Shown: positions 44,367-56,894 of the stretch, piece by piece
Position numbering within the stretch: the first letter of the stretch is position 1
Layout: each line of letters starts with the position of its first letter
Assembly: GCF_026626635.1 (NCBI RefSeq)
Contig: NZ_JAPNKA010000001.1
Coordinates: forward strand, 3,658,001-3,722,000
DNA length: 64,000 nucleotides
Reading direction: 5' to 3'
DNA from: Archangium lansingense
GTDB lineage: Bacteria; Myxococcota; Myxococcia; Myxococcales; Myxococcaceae
Translations under genes and position numbers: made by a program
Notes under the pieces: model-generated
What the model was told of the DNA's origin: nothing
The model's input: the letters and a program-made list of their open reading frames with translations, nothing else
The model's database searches: none

Positions 44367-45907
44367 TCTCCCGAGGCAAGAATCGCCGCGCGCCGCACCC
44401 GCGAGACCAGCTCCCGCACGTTGCCGGGGTAGGGGTGGCCCCGCAGCGCCTCGGTGGCCTTCTGGGTGAAGCCCCGCGCGCGTCGGCCCTCTTGGGTCAG
44501 CACATGGTGGGCGATGAGCAGCACGTCGTCGCCACGCTCGCGCAAGGGCGGCACGTCGACTCGAACCTCCTCCAGCCGGAAGAGGAGGTCCGCCCGGAAG
44601 GCTCCCTTCTCCACCAATGTCTCGAGCGGCTCGTGCGTGGCCGAGATGACGCGCATGTCCACCTTGCGCGGGTGGTTTTCTCCCAACCGCGTCACCTCCC
44701 GCTCCTGCACCACCCGCAGCAGCCTCGACTGGAGGGCGAACGGCATGTCCCCGATTTCGTCGAGGAAGAGCGTTCCCCCGTCCGCCGCCTCCACCAGTCC
44801 CGGCCGGTCCGACCCCGCGCCCGAGAAGGCTCCGCGCGCGTGGCCGAACAGCTCCCGCTCGATGAGGGACTCGGGCAGCGCCGCGCAGTTGATGGCCACC
44901 AGCCGCCCGCGCCGTCCACTGCGCCGGTGCAGCGCCCGCGCGACCCACTCCTTGCCCGTGCCCGTCTCGCCTTGGAGCAGCACGTTGAGCGAGGTGGGAC
45001 CCAGCCGCTCCACCTGCCGGTAGAGCTCGCGCATGGGGCGCGACTCGCCGATGAGGCCCTCGAAGGTGGCTGCTTCGATTCGTTGCGTGAGGTTGTCCAC
45101 CTGTGCTCGCAGCTCCGTCAGCTCTCGCGAGGTGGCCAGCAGCATCGCCGCCAGCGCGGAGAGGGCCAGGGCCTCCTCCAGCTCCACGGCGGAGAAGGGG
45201 GCGCTGCCCACGCGCCGTCCGAGGTACACGGCCGAGAGCGGCGCAGGCTCCGCGCGCAAGGGCAATACCAGTGCGGAGGTGAGGCGCAGGGCCACGACGC
45301 TCGGCGCTCCGGCCAGCACCGCGTCCGCGGCCACGTCCGGTACCAGCACGGGTGCTCCTGAGGCCACCACCCGATCCACCAGACTGTCCACCACCGCCGC
45401 CTCCGGTACGGGCCCGGTGGCGCACAGCACGTGGCGCCGCGTGCCTTCCGCCGACACGAGGAAGCCCACGTCCGCGCCTGTCGCCTCCGCGAGCCCGCGC
45501 ATGGCCGTCTCCAGCAGCTCCGCGGGAGGGCGTTGCACCAGCAGCCGGGACGCGAAGCCCGCGAGGACGGAGACGAGCCGCCCGCGTGAGGTGGCCGTGG
45601 GCGGGGCCACCCCTGGAGCCTGGGCCTGCTCGGAGGAGGCGAGGGTGAGGAGGGCACTGCCCACGGAGAAGGTATCTCCCGGGGAGAGCGGGGCGAGCTC
45701 CACGCGCTTGCCGCGCACGCGCACCTCACAGCCCCTGCTCGCGGGAGATACGGACCAACCGCGCGCGTCGCGGAAGAGCAGGGCGTGACTGGCCTTCACC
45801 CCGGACGCATCGAGGACGACGTCGCAGGCGGAATCGGAGCCCACGGACATCACGGGCTTGGTCAGCGGAAGGCGGCGGCCATCGGGAAGGACGAGGAATA
45901 CCGACAT
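44171..45907 (-). CDS. FHA-GAF sigma-54-dependent transcriptional activator
   Basis: A 578-residue enhancer-binding protein. FHA domain ~15-90 (VMSVGSDSACDVVLDASGV, phosphothreonine reader); GAF-like ~120-270; AAA+ ~285-520 with Walker A GETGTGKEW, the sigma-54 loop GAFSGA (Ser for the usual Thr of GAFTGA), Walker B LFLDEIGDM; Fis-type HTH at the end. FHA input implies control by a Ser/Thr kinase, and a PEGA kinase lies 6 kb away. The start MSVFLVLPDGRRLPL was preferred over an ATG 13 codons upstream. Confidence 0.95.
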   Translation of the reverse strand: MSVFLVLPDGRRLPLTKPVMSVGSDSACDVVLDASGVKASHALLFRDARGWSVSPASRGCEVRVRGKRVELAPLSPGDTFSVGSALLTLASSEQAQAPGVAPPTATSRGRLVSVLAGFASRLLVQRPPAELLETAMRGLAEATGADVGFLVSAEGTRRHVLCATGPVPEAAVVDSLVDRVVASGAPVLVPDVAADAVLAGAPSVVALRLTSALVLPLRAEPAPLSAVYLGRRVGSAPFSAVELEEALALSALAAMLLATSRELTELRAQVDNLTQRIEAATFEGLIGESRPMRELYRQVERLGPTSLNVLLQGETGTGKEWVARALHRRSGRRGRLVAINCAALPESLIERELFGHARGAFSGAGSDRPGLVEAADGGTLFLDEIGDMPFALQSRLLRVVQEREVTRLGENHPRKVDMRVISATHEPLETLVEKGAFRADLLFRLEEVRVDVPPLRERGDDVLLIAHHVLTQEGRRARGFTQKATEALRGHPYPGNVRELVSRVRRAAILASGELLGPEDLELGGDDAPLTPLDEARDAFVQRYVREAITRSGGSKKEAAQALGIGLRSLFRYLGEGD

Positions 45908-46105
45908 GCGACGGATGAGTCTATCGGGCCCGCGACCACCCGCCATCTACGTCGCGATGGAGGCCATCTCCTCTTCGTCACCGGGCACGCCCTCGACGCG
46001 GCGAAGCGGTACCCGCACGCGACGTTCTTCTTCCCCAACGGGTTCGAATCCCGCAGGGGGGAAATGTCCGCCGCGAAGTTGAAAGTGATGTCATATTCAT
46101 GTGCC

Positions 46106-47359
46106 ATGCGCATCACGATCATCACGTTCGGTACGGAGGGAGACGTCCGTCCCCTGGTGGCGCTGGCCGAGGGCCTCGCCCGGGCGGGCCACACGCCGGT
46201 GCTGGTGGCTGACCCGGCGTTCGCTCCGCTCACCGAGGGGCGCGGCATCGTCTTCAAGCCGCTCTCGGGGGACATCCGAGCCACCACGGCCAGCTCGGAG
46301 ATGGAGGCGCTCTTCACTCGCGGCCTCAACCCGGCGGAGCTCTCGCGCATGATGGCCCGCCTCGCCATCGACCACTCGGAGTCCTGGGCCGAGCAGTTCC
46401 TCGCCGCGGCCCGGGGCAGCGACGCCGTCATCGCGATTGGCCTGGGGTTCTTCATCGGCCTGGCCATCGCGGAGAAGCTGGGCATTCCCGCCATCGGCGC
46501 GGGCCTGCAGCCCGTGTCCCCCACCGGCCGGTTCCCGCCGCCGCTCATTCCCCCGCCCCGTCGTCCCCTTCCGGGCGTGGTCAACCACTCGCTGCACGTG
46601 GCGATGCGGCAGCTCGTCTGGCTCAGCTTCCGCCGCATGGTCAACCAGGCGCGCCGCAAGGTGCTGGGGCTGGGGCCCTGGTCGCTCGTCCATCCCGGCC
46701 ACGTCATGTTGAAGCATCGCTGGCCGGTCCTCTACGGCTTCTCGCCCGTGGTCGTCCCGCCGCCGCCGGACTGGCCGGATCTCATCAAGGTCACCGGCTA
46801 CTGGTTCCTGGACGGGGCCAGCACCTGGAAGCCCCCGGCGGCGCTGACCGACTTCCTCGGGGCCGGGCCGGCGCCCGTGTACGTCGGCTTCGGCAGCATG
46901 GGCGGTTTCGACCCGGTGGAGACGAGCCGGCTCGTCGTCCGCGCGCTGAACGGCCGGCGCGCGGTGCTGGCGGCGGGCTGGGGCGCGCTGGATCGGAGCG
47001 CCCTGCCCGACACCGTGCACTTCCTCGACTCGGCGCCGCACGACTGGCTCTTCCCCAGGATGTCGGCCGTCGTGCACCACTGCGGTGCCGGCACCACGGC
47101 CGCGGCGCTCCGCGCGGGCGTACCCATGGTCACCGTGCCGTTCCTGGGTGATCAGCCCTTCTGGGGCTGGCGCATGGAACAGCTCGGCGTGGCGCCGGGC
47201 CCGATTCCTCGCAAGCAGCTCACGGCGGAGAACCTCGCGGCGGCCATCTCCGCCACGGACCGGCCCGGGCTGCGTGAGCGGGCCGAGCAGCTCGGAGCGC
47301 TCATCCGCGCCGAGGACGGCGTGGCCCATGCGGTGCGGGTCATCGAGGGCGTGCGATGA
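46106..47359 (+). CDS. GT1/GT28-family glycosyltransferase (UGT/MGT-like)
   Basis: A 417-residue GT-B glycosyltransferase. N-terminal domain starts ITIITFGTEGDVRPLVALAE, the typical acceptor-domain strand and loop; C-terminal donor site reads VHHCGAGTTAAALRAGVPMV followed by PFLGDQPFWGWRM. These match sterol/flavonoid/macrolide-type transferases using nucleotide-sugars. Acceptor unknown. Divergent from the activator, so the 198-bp gap may hold a shared control region. It converges on an acyltransferase-like gene 19 bp away; glycosylation plus acylation of one metabolite is conceivable. Confidence 0.9.
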   Translation: MRITIITFGTEGDVRPLVALAEGLARAGHTPVLVADPAFAPLTEGRGIVFKPLSGDIRATTASSEMEALFTRGLNPAELSRMMARLAIDHSESWAEQFLAAARGSDAVIAIGLGFFIGLAIAEKLGIPAIGAGLQPVSPTGRFPPPLIPPPRRPLPGVVNHSLHVAMRQLVWLSFRRMVNQARRKVLGLGPWSLVHPGHVMLKHRWPVLYGFSPVVVPPPPDWPDLIKVTGYWFLDGASTWKPPAALTDFLGAGPAPVYVGFGSMGGFDPVETSRLVVRALNGRRAVLAAGWGALDRSALPDTVHFLDSAPHDWLFPRMSAVVHHCGAGTTAAALRAGVPMVTVPFLGDQPFWGWRMEQLGVAPGPIPRKQLTAENLAAAISATDRPGLRERAEQLGALIRAEDGVAHAVRVIEGVR

Positions 47360-47378
47360 ACGTACTGCACCAGGCACC

Positions 47379-48719
47379 TCATCCAATGGCGGCCCGCAGC
47401 CGCTGCTCGAAGCGACTCAGGAGCGACTCGGCCCGGGCCGGCGTGATGTTCCGCCGGTCATAAACAGTGTGGGCGCGCAGCCCCCCACACGTGCTGACCG
47501 ACATCACCACCGCCTGGTTCGGCATCGGCCCGCCCAGGAAGCCCAGGCCCTGGAGCGTCAGCTTCCGTCCGGGCTCCGGCGGGGCCAGTCGCCCGACGTT
47601 GGTGATGACGCTGTTCCAGGGAAATCGCATCATCCCCTCGATGAGCGCGGTGCCGCTCTCCTTCGCCAGGCTCGGCGGGGTCTGCGCGTAGACCAGCTCG
47701 TGCAGGAGGTGGGCATTGCCCAGCTCCGCCTGCTGCCGGACGTCCTGCGTCACGGTGCGGGCCAGCTCCCAGAACGGCTCGTGGTTGCTCACGCGGATGC
47801 GGCTGACCACGCCCGACAGTCGCACCGCGACATCCTCGGTGTTCGTGGGGCTGTGGCGCGCGCCGCGCAGGTCCACGGGCGAGCCGAGCGACAGCACCAC
47901 CGGCTGCCCCGGGGGCAGGAACTCCGCGTGCAGCGCCCCCAGCCAGGCCGCGCCCAGGGCGCCGTGGACCGTCGCGCCGTTGCGCCGGCAGGCCTGGACC
48001 AGGGCCTCGGTCTCTTCGGGGGTCAGCTCCAGCTCGTGGTGGCCATTCTCCCGCGTCAGGCGCAGCTCCTCGCACAGGCCTGGAACCACGTTGCCGGGCG
48101 CCAGCGTCTGGGCCCGGGCCCGGATGTCCGCGACCACCCTGGCGAAGTGCTGGGCCTTGTCCGGCGCGCCGAAGGCCTCGGGGCGATAGAACGACTCCTG
48201 GGCGGGCGGCGGCGCGCTGGGGCTCGGCGCGACGCCCTGGTCCAGGAAGCGGATCAGCTCCGCCAGCAGCCTCGCGCTCGAACGGCCGTCGGCGATGGCG
48301 TGATGGAACGTCAGGCCCACCCACGTCCGCGCACCGTCACCGGACACGTGCGCCCGGAACAGGGGCGCACTTCCTTCCTCGAAGGTTCGATCCAGCTCGT
48401 GCAGCCAGTGGGTGCGCAGGTGCTTCGGCTCGACCCGCACCAGTTCCGGCGGGGCCGGTTCCACCGCCTCGAAGCAGGGACGACCCACCGCGGCATCCTC
48501 GACGATGCGCGCCCGCAGGATGGGGTGCGCCTCGATGAGCGCCGCGAGCCCCCGCGCGAGCTCCTCCTCCGCGACGGTACCGGTGAGCTCCGCGTAGGCC
48601 ACGAAGTTGCCGCAGATGACCCGGTCGATCTGCCAGAAGAGACACTCCGCAAGTCCCAAGGGGCGGCGCCAGGCCGCGGACGACTCCGAGCTCGTTGAAG
48701 GTAGAGGCAAGGCACTCAT
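47379..48719 (-). CDS. Condensation-domain-like acyltransferase (PapA5-like)
   Basis: A 446-residue protein with the CoA/carrier-dependent acyltransferase fold. The catalytic HHxxxDG is HHAIADG; the C-terminal structural motif is near ITNVGRLAPPEPG. The N-terminus RRPLGLAECLFWQIDRV and SLGSPVDLRGARHSP suggest the alcohol acyltransferase/PapA group rather than an NRPS C domain. It would esterify an alcohol or glycolipid with an acyl group. The start MSALPLPSTSSESS has GGAGG upstream; the in-frame upstream part is not conserved in style. Confidence 0.8.
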   Translation of the reverse strand: MSALPLPSTSSESSAAWRRPLGLAECLFWQIDRVICGNFVAYAELTGTVAEEELARGLAALIEAHPILRARIVEDAAVGRPCFEAVEPAPPELVRVEPKHLRTHWLHELDRTFEEGSAPLFRAHVSGDGARTWVGLTFHHAIADGRSSARLLAELIRFLDQGVAPSPSAPPPAQESFYRPEAFGAPDKAQHFARVVADIRARAQTLAPGNVVPGLCEELRLTRENGHHELELTPEETEALVQACRRNGATVHGALGAAWLGALHAEFLPPGQPVVLSLGSPVDLRGARHSPTNTEDVAVRLSGVVSRIRVSNHEPFWELARTVTQDVRQQAELGNAHLLHELVYAQTPPSLAKESGTALIEGMMRFPWNSVITNVGRLAPPEPGRKLTLQGLGFLGGPMPNQAVVMSVSTCGGLRAHTVYDRRNITPARAESLLSRFEQRLRAAIG

Positions 48720-48904
48720 GGGATGACCTCCGCGCAAGGATGTTGTGCCGCGCCGCGCCATACGACCCGATGTGAATGGCGATTCAGGTTTCAGTATACC
48801 TGTCCCGCCCACCACGGGAATGACGATCTCTACACGCCGCTCGGGCTCCCGGCCTTCTCCACAACCCACGGCTGCCCTCTGGCCATGGGCTCGTTCAGAG
48901 CGCC

Positions 48905-49402
48905 GTGGCGACCCGCCCTCCGAGCTTTTTGTTGAACGGAACGTGTGCGGCTCCTGCCCAGGTGGGTGAGTCCTATGGCTCGACCGTACCGTGCGTTCGA
49001 GACGTGCTCTGCAATCGCACGACCTTCCTGTGCGAGCCCCTGCACGCGGAAGGAGAAGCCTGTCAATACTCATATCAGTGCACGCGCGGCCTCGCCTGCT
49101 CCGACTCGCCAGGCGGAACCTGCGTGCCCATGTGTGGTCCGGGCGAACCCTGCGGGGACTTGAATGTTTGCAAGGCGGACCTGAGCTTCTGCAACGCCAA
49201 TGACGACCGGTCGAACACCTGTACGACCGCCGGGGCGGAAGGTGAACCCTGCCTCAGCACGGGGGGTGGAAGCACCCCTCTCCATCGCGCCTGTCAGCGA
49301 GGCCTCTACTGTCAGAGCTATAATTTCACGATGCCCGGGAGCTGGGGAGGCGGCTCGTGCGCGCGCCTTGTGCCCGAGGGAGGCGCGTGCACGAGCCTCT
49401 GA
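48905..49402 (+). pseudogene. Cysteine-rich protein, apparently 5' truncated
   Basis: About 155 codons of Cys-module protein (NGTCAAPAQVGESYG, CEPLHAEGEACQYSYQ, CTRGLACSDSPGGTC) with no signal peptide or lipobox. The frame opens at an unconvincing GTG, and the first Cys module seems to start in the middle. Proteins of this type normally begin with a lipoprotein leader, so this is probably the tail of a decayed gene. The 185 bp upstream show nothing recognisable. Confidence 0.55.
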
Positions 49403-49420
49403 ACCGGCGCCCGCCTCCTC

Positions 49421-49888
49421 TCAGACGGCGGGCTCGCGTCTTCCGGCCCGTCCCGCTCCCCCGCTCGCGGGAGCGGACTTCCGGGCGGCGTGCTGGGCTC
49501 GCGCGGCGAAGACGCGGGGCAGGTTGTCCTCAATCCAGTAGGTGAGGGCCTCGATGTGCGTGGCGACCTCCTGGCCCATGGGAGTGAGGCTGTAGTCCAC
49601 CCGGGGAGGAATCACGGGGAAGACCTCGCGGACGACGAAGCCGTCCTCCTCCAGCGCGTGGAGCGTCTGGGCGAGCATCTTCTCGCTCACGCCCCCCACC
49701 TTCCGCCGCAATTCACTGAAGCGGTGCGTGCCCTCCAGCAGGGCCAGGAGCACCAGCACGCCCCAGCGGCTGGTGACGTGGTCCAGGACGCCACGGGAGG
49801 GGCACGCGGCGGCGTAGAGATTGCCCCGCTGCTCGGCCCACTTCGCCATCGACTTGCGCTGGTGCTTGGGTTGCTTGCTCGCTGTCAT
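49421..49888 (-). CDS. HxlR-family (YodB/QorR-like) redox-responsive regulator
   Basis: A 155-residue winged-helix regulator. The single Cys29 in YAAACPSRGVLDHVTSRWG is at the position used by YodB/QorR-type sensors for quinone or diamide. The helix-turn-helix and wing are HRFSELRRKVGGVSEKMLAQ, LHALEEDGFVVREVFP, and PPRVDYSLTPMG. It is divergent from a quinone-oxidoreductase-like gene, with two palindromes between them. This is the typical layout for this regulator group. Confidence 0.93.
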   Translation of the reverse strand: MTASKQPKHQRKSMAKWAEQRGNLYAAACPSRGVLDHVTSRWGVLVLLALLEGTHRFSELRRKVGGVSEKMLAQTLHALEEDGFVVREVFPVIPPRVDYSLTPMGQEVATHIEALTYWIEDNLPRVFAARAQHAARKSAPASGGAGRAGRREPAV

Positions 49889-49898
49889 GACAGTAGCT

Positions 49899-49931
49899 TA
49901 CCTGAAGGTAGGTACTTACGAAAAGTAAGTA
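49899..49931. promoter_or_regulatory. Two palindromes in the HxlR-qorB divergent promoter
   Basis: TACCTGAAGGTA (arms TACCT/AGGTA) at 49899-49910 and TACTTACGAAAAGTAAGTA (7-bp arms) at 49913-49931 lie side by side, 11-43 bp from the regulator start and 60-92 bp from qorB. They fit binding of a dimeric HxlR repressor that controls both genes. Confidence 0.7.
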
Positions 49932-49991
49932 TGGCCGTTAGGGTGTGTCCTGCGTTTCGACGAAGTCCTCACGCCAGGAAAGGAACACCCC

Positions 49992-54453
<4,462 letters not shown>

Positions 54454-54637
54454 GCACGTGCTCCGCGTGGCGGTCTAAGACCGGACGCGCGCCTGATGAG
54501 CGTGCTCCTCGACGAGCTCGCGACGGTTTCGATCGAGAAGCATCGCCTGCCGATGCCGATCGATCCGTGGCTCCGTCGTTTGGTGGATGCGATGACCGCA
54601 GAGCTCCTCGCCGAGGAGCGAGCTCGTCGCTGGCTCC

Positions 54638-54769
54638 TCCGAGGATGCCGCGGGACTGGGAATCCTCGTGCTGGTCGCATACCGTCAGCCCTGCACGGAG
54701 CTGTTGTTCGCTGCGGTGCTGGCGGCCTCGGTGCTGGGCCTGGTGTTGTTCGGGAGGGAATACACGTGA
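54638..54769 (+). pseudogene. C-terminal relic of an ABC-transporter permease
   Basis: The frame ending at TGA 54767-54769 reads EDAAGLGILVLVAYRQ then ELLFAAVLAASVLGLVLFGR, the last loop and helix of a NitT/TauT-type permease. The N-terminal part is missing; 54496-54637 before it is an unrelated short open frame (MSVLLDELATVSIEKHRLPM) that I could not assign. The stop overlaps the next start as GTGA, showing that the permease once preceded the binding protein in an operon. Confidence 0.75.
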
Positions 54770-55812
54770 AAGGACGCCTCGTTGGATTGCTGGGCTGTGC
54801 GGTGCTTCTCGCGGTAGCGGGGGCCTGCTCGCGTCAGAAGGAAGAGCCCAAGCCGGCTCCCCAGCCCGCCACGGCAGCCAGCACCCCACAACTGACTCCG
54901 ACGCCGACCCCGGCGAAGGTGAAGCTGACGCTCAACTGGGTGCCAGAGCCCGAGTTCGGCGGCTTCTACGCGGCCCGCGAGACGGGGGCCTTCACCCGCC
55001 ACGGGCTCGACGTGGAGATCATGGGCGGCGGGGCCGGCGTGCCGGTGATGCAGATGGTGGCCACCGGGCAGGTGGAGTTCGGCATCGCGGGAGCGGATGA
55101 GCTCCTCACCGCGCGGGTCCGAGGCCTGGATGTGCTACCGCTGTTCGCGGTGTACCAGACGTCGCCGCAGGCCATCATGGCCCACGCCTCCCGAGGAGCG
55201 AAGGGCATCGCGGACGTGCTGAAGTCGGGCACGGTAGCGCTGGAGTCAGGCCTTCCGTACGCGGCCTTCCTCAAGAAAAAGTATGGTTTCGACAAGGTGA
55301 AGGTGGTGCCCTACGACGGCGGCGTGGCGCGCTTCGTGGTGGACAAGGACTTCGCGCAGCAGTGCTTCATCACTTCGGAACCCATCGCCGCGAAGCGGCA
55401 GGGAGTCCAGCCCACGGTGTTCCTGGTGGCGGACGAGGGCTTCAATCCCTACGGGGCCGTGGTCTTCACCCGGCGGCAGGTATGGAAGGAGCAGCCCGAG
55501 CGGGTGAAGTCCTTCGTGGAGGCGGTGCGCGAGGGGTGGCGGGCGTACCTGGACACCCCGGGGCCGGCCAACGCGGTGATGGGTAAGCTGAACACGACGA
55601 TGGACGCGGAGACGTTCGCGGCGGCGGCCGAGGCTCAGAAGCCCCTCATCGAGACGGAGGAGACGAAGGCCCGAGGGCTTGGGGCGATGAGCCGCGAGCG
55701 CTGGGAGCAGCTGGGTCAGCAGCTCGCGGAGCTGGGAGTCATCGAGAAGGCCCCGCCGGTGGACGAGTTCCTGCTGCCGGAGTTCATGGGCGCCGCGGCC
55801 GCTCCGCGCTGA
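54766..55812 (+). CDS. ABC-transporter substrate-binding lipoprotein, NMT1/THI5-like
   Basis: A 348-residue lipoprotein starting at GTG 54766 behind GGGAGG. Leader MKGRLVGLLGCAVLLAVAGAC gives a lipobox; a Pro/Thr linker follows. VKLTLNWVPEPEFGGFYAAR and GAGVPVMQMVATGQVEFGIA are the NMT1/THI5-like core, the family that binds hydroxymethylpyrimidine or formylaminopyrimidine in thiamine salvage. Only the last helix of the permease remains upstream and no ATPase gene is present, so it may be stranded or use another transporter. Confidence 0.88.
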   Translation: MKGRLVGLLGCAVLLAVAGACSRQKEEPKPAPQPATAASTPQLTPTPTPAKVKLTLNWVPEPEFGGFYAARETGAFTRHGLDVEIMGGGAGVPVMQMVATGQVEFGIAGADELLTARVRGLDVLPLFAVYQTSPQAIMAHASRGAKGIADVLKSGTVALESGLPYAAFLKKKYGFDKVKVVPYDGGVARFVVDKDFAQQCFITSEPIAAKRQGVQPTVFLVADEGFNPYGAVVFTRRQVWKEQPERVKSFVEAVREGWRAYLDTPGPANAVMGKLNTTMDAETFAAAAEAQKPLIETEETKARGLGAMSRERWEQLGQQLAELGVIEKAPPVDEFLLPEFMGAAAAPR

Positions 55813-55851
55813 GCTCCAGCCAGGCCTCAAAACGGAGCACCCAGGCCTGGG

Positions 55852-56640
55852 CTACCGGCTCTGTGAGTCGAGCTGATGCTCCGGCGTGCCGCTGACCGTC
55901 ACGGGAGGAAGGTCGAGCGTGGCGAGCTGCGACGGTGTCTGCGCCATCGCGTGCACTTCGCTGCTGAAGCTGCGGAGCGCGAGCCCCACGTCTTCGCAGA
56001 CCCGCCTCAGACTGGTCGCCGAGTGCAGGCTGATATGTCCGTTGCGCGGGCTGGCGTACCACCAGTCGCCTTCAACGCGCTCCGGGCGGATGAGCGTCAA
56101 GAAAACGCAGACGCCGCCTCGGGAGAGGCTGGCCAGTTCGAAGAACAGTCGGCGCTGGTCGGGCACGTGCTCGACCACCTCGAAGCAGGTCACAAGGTCG
56201 AAGGACCCAGCGGGTTTCCCGCTCGAGTCATAGAAGGGGTCCCAGCTCACCGCGTCGATACCCACTTCTCGCAGGCTGCGTGCGAGCAAGCCCTCGCCCC
56301 CACCGTAATCCAGGACACGCATGCCTGGCCGCGCGAACCGCGCCACCCACGCCGCCAGCCTCGTCGGCCGCTCGATCTCGAAGGGCGGGTCCGCCAAACC
56401 ATACTCCTCGTTGTAGATGCGCCGCTTGAACGTCTGGGGATCCCAGCCGTGGAGTTCGGGGGTCCACAAGAAGCCGCAGCCCAAGCACTCGACGTACGAG
56501 ACGCGCCCCTCGTTGGCGGGATACAGGCGTCGACCTTCGAAGTAGCAGTTGCACGAGACGTTGAACTCTTTTCGGAACACCTCGCGGGCATCGGCGGCGC
56601 GGCAGGCGGGGCACGAGAGGGTCGTGGCACGTGCGTGCAT
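55852..56640 (-). CDS. SAM-dependent methyltransferase with zinc-ribbon-like N-terminus
   Basis: A 262-residue enzyme. N-terminal Cys motifs CPAC and CLGCGFLW (plus NVSCNCYFEG) would bind zinc, as in sugar C- and O-methyltransferases. The Rossmann core has VLDYGGGEGLLARSL, SWDPFYDSSGK, FDLVTCFEVVEHV and SRGGVCVFLT. It is divergent from a NodU-like carbamoyltransferase; such pairs decorate sugars of antibiotics, Nod factors or surface glycans. The start MHARATTLSCPAC places the first Cys motif at the usual position. Confidence 0.88.
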   Translation of the reverse strand: MHARATTLSCPACRAADAREVFRKEFNVSCNCYFEGRRLYPANEGRVSYVECLGCGFLWTPELHGWDPQTFKRRIYNEEYGLADPPFEIERPTRLAAWVARFARPGMRVLDYGGGEGLLARSLREVGIDAVSWDPFYDSSGKPAGSFDLVTCFEVVEHVPDQRRLFFELASLSRGGVCVFLTLIRPERVEGDWWYASPRNGHISLHSATSLRRVCEDVGLALRSFSSEVHAMAQTPSQLATLDLPPVTVSGTPEHQLDSQSR

Positions 56641-56687
56641 GTTCCTCGGATGGTAGGTTGGCCAGGCGAGCGAAAACAATCTGCGAA

Positions 56688-56710
56688 TTGACGCGTCAAT
56701 TGACGCGTCA
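56688..56710. promoter_or_regulatory. Tandem TTGACGCGTCAA palindromes between divergent modification genes
   Basis: TTGACGCGTCAA (perfect 12-bp palindrome, 56688-56699) is immediately followed by TTGACGCGTCAG (11 of 12). It lies 48 bp from the methyltransferase start and 184 bp from the carbamoyltransferase start. Two adjacent operators, one turn of DNA apart, fit cooperative binding by a dimeric regulator. Confidence 0.65.
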
Positions 56711-56894
56711 GGATCGCGGCCGGACGTGGACGCTCTTGAAAGGCCGATCGCGTTCTGCCGTACCGGAAGTACGCCAGTGCTGGCGTGTCTTGGGCTTATC
56801 TTCCCCAGTACGGGCTCGCTCTCATTGGCACGGCTCCAGCAATGCCAGCTGAGGGCGGGCGCTTGAGTGACGTAGGGAAAGAGAAGGTGGAGAC

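Noticed and set aside
41901..45425. 1174-codon minus-strand open frame crossing the surface lipoprotein and part of the activator
   Set aside because: Low-complexity Arg/Gly/Ala sequence; the surface lipoprotein and activator in other frames have leaders, domains and ribosome sites.
46040..46075. tRNA 3' end around CGGGTTCGAATCCCG upstream of the glycosyltransferase
   Set aside because: Only a 4-bp stem and loop fit; no acceptor strand, CCA or cloverleaf upstream. Probably chance in GC-rich DNA.
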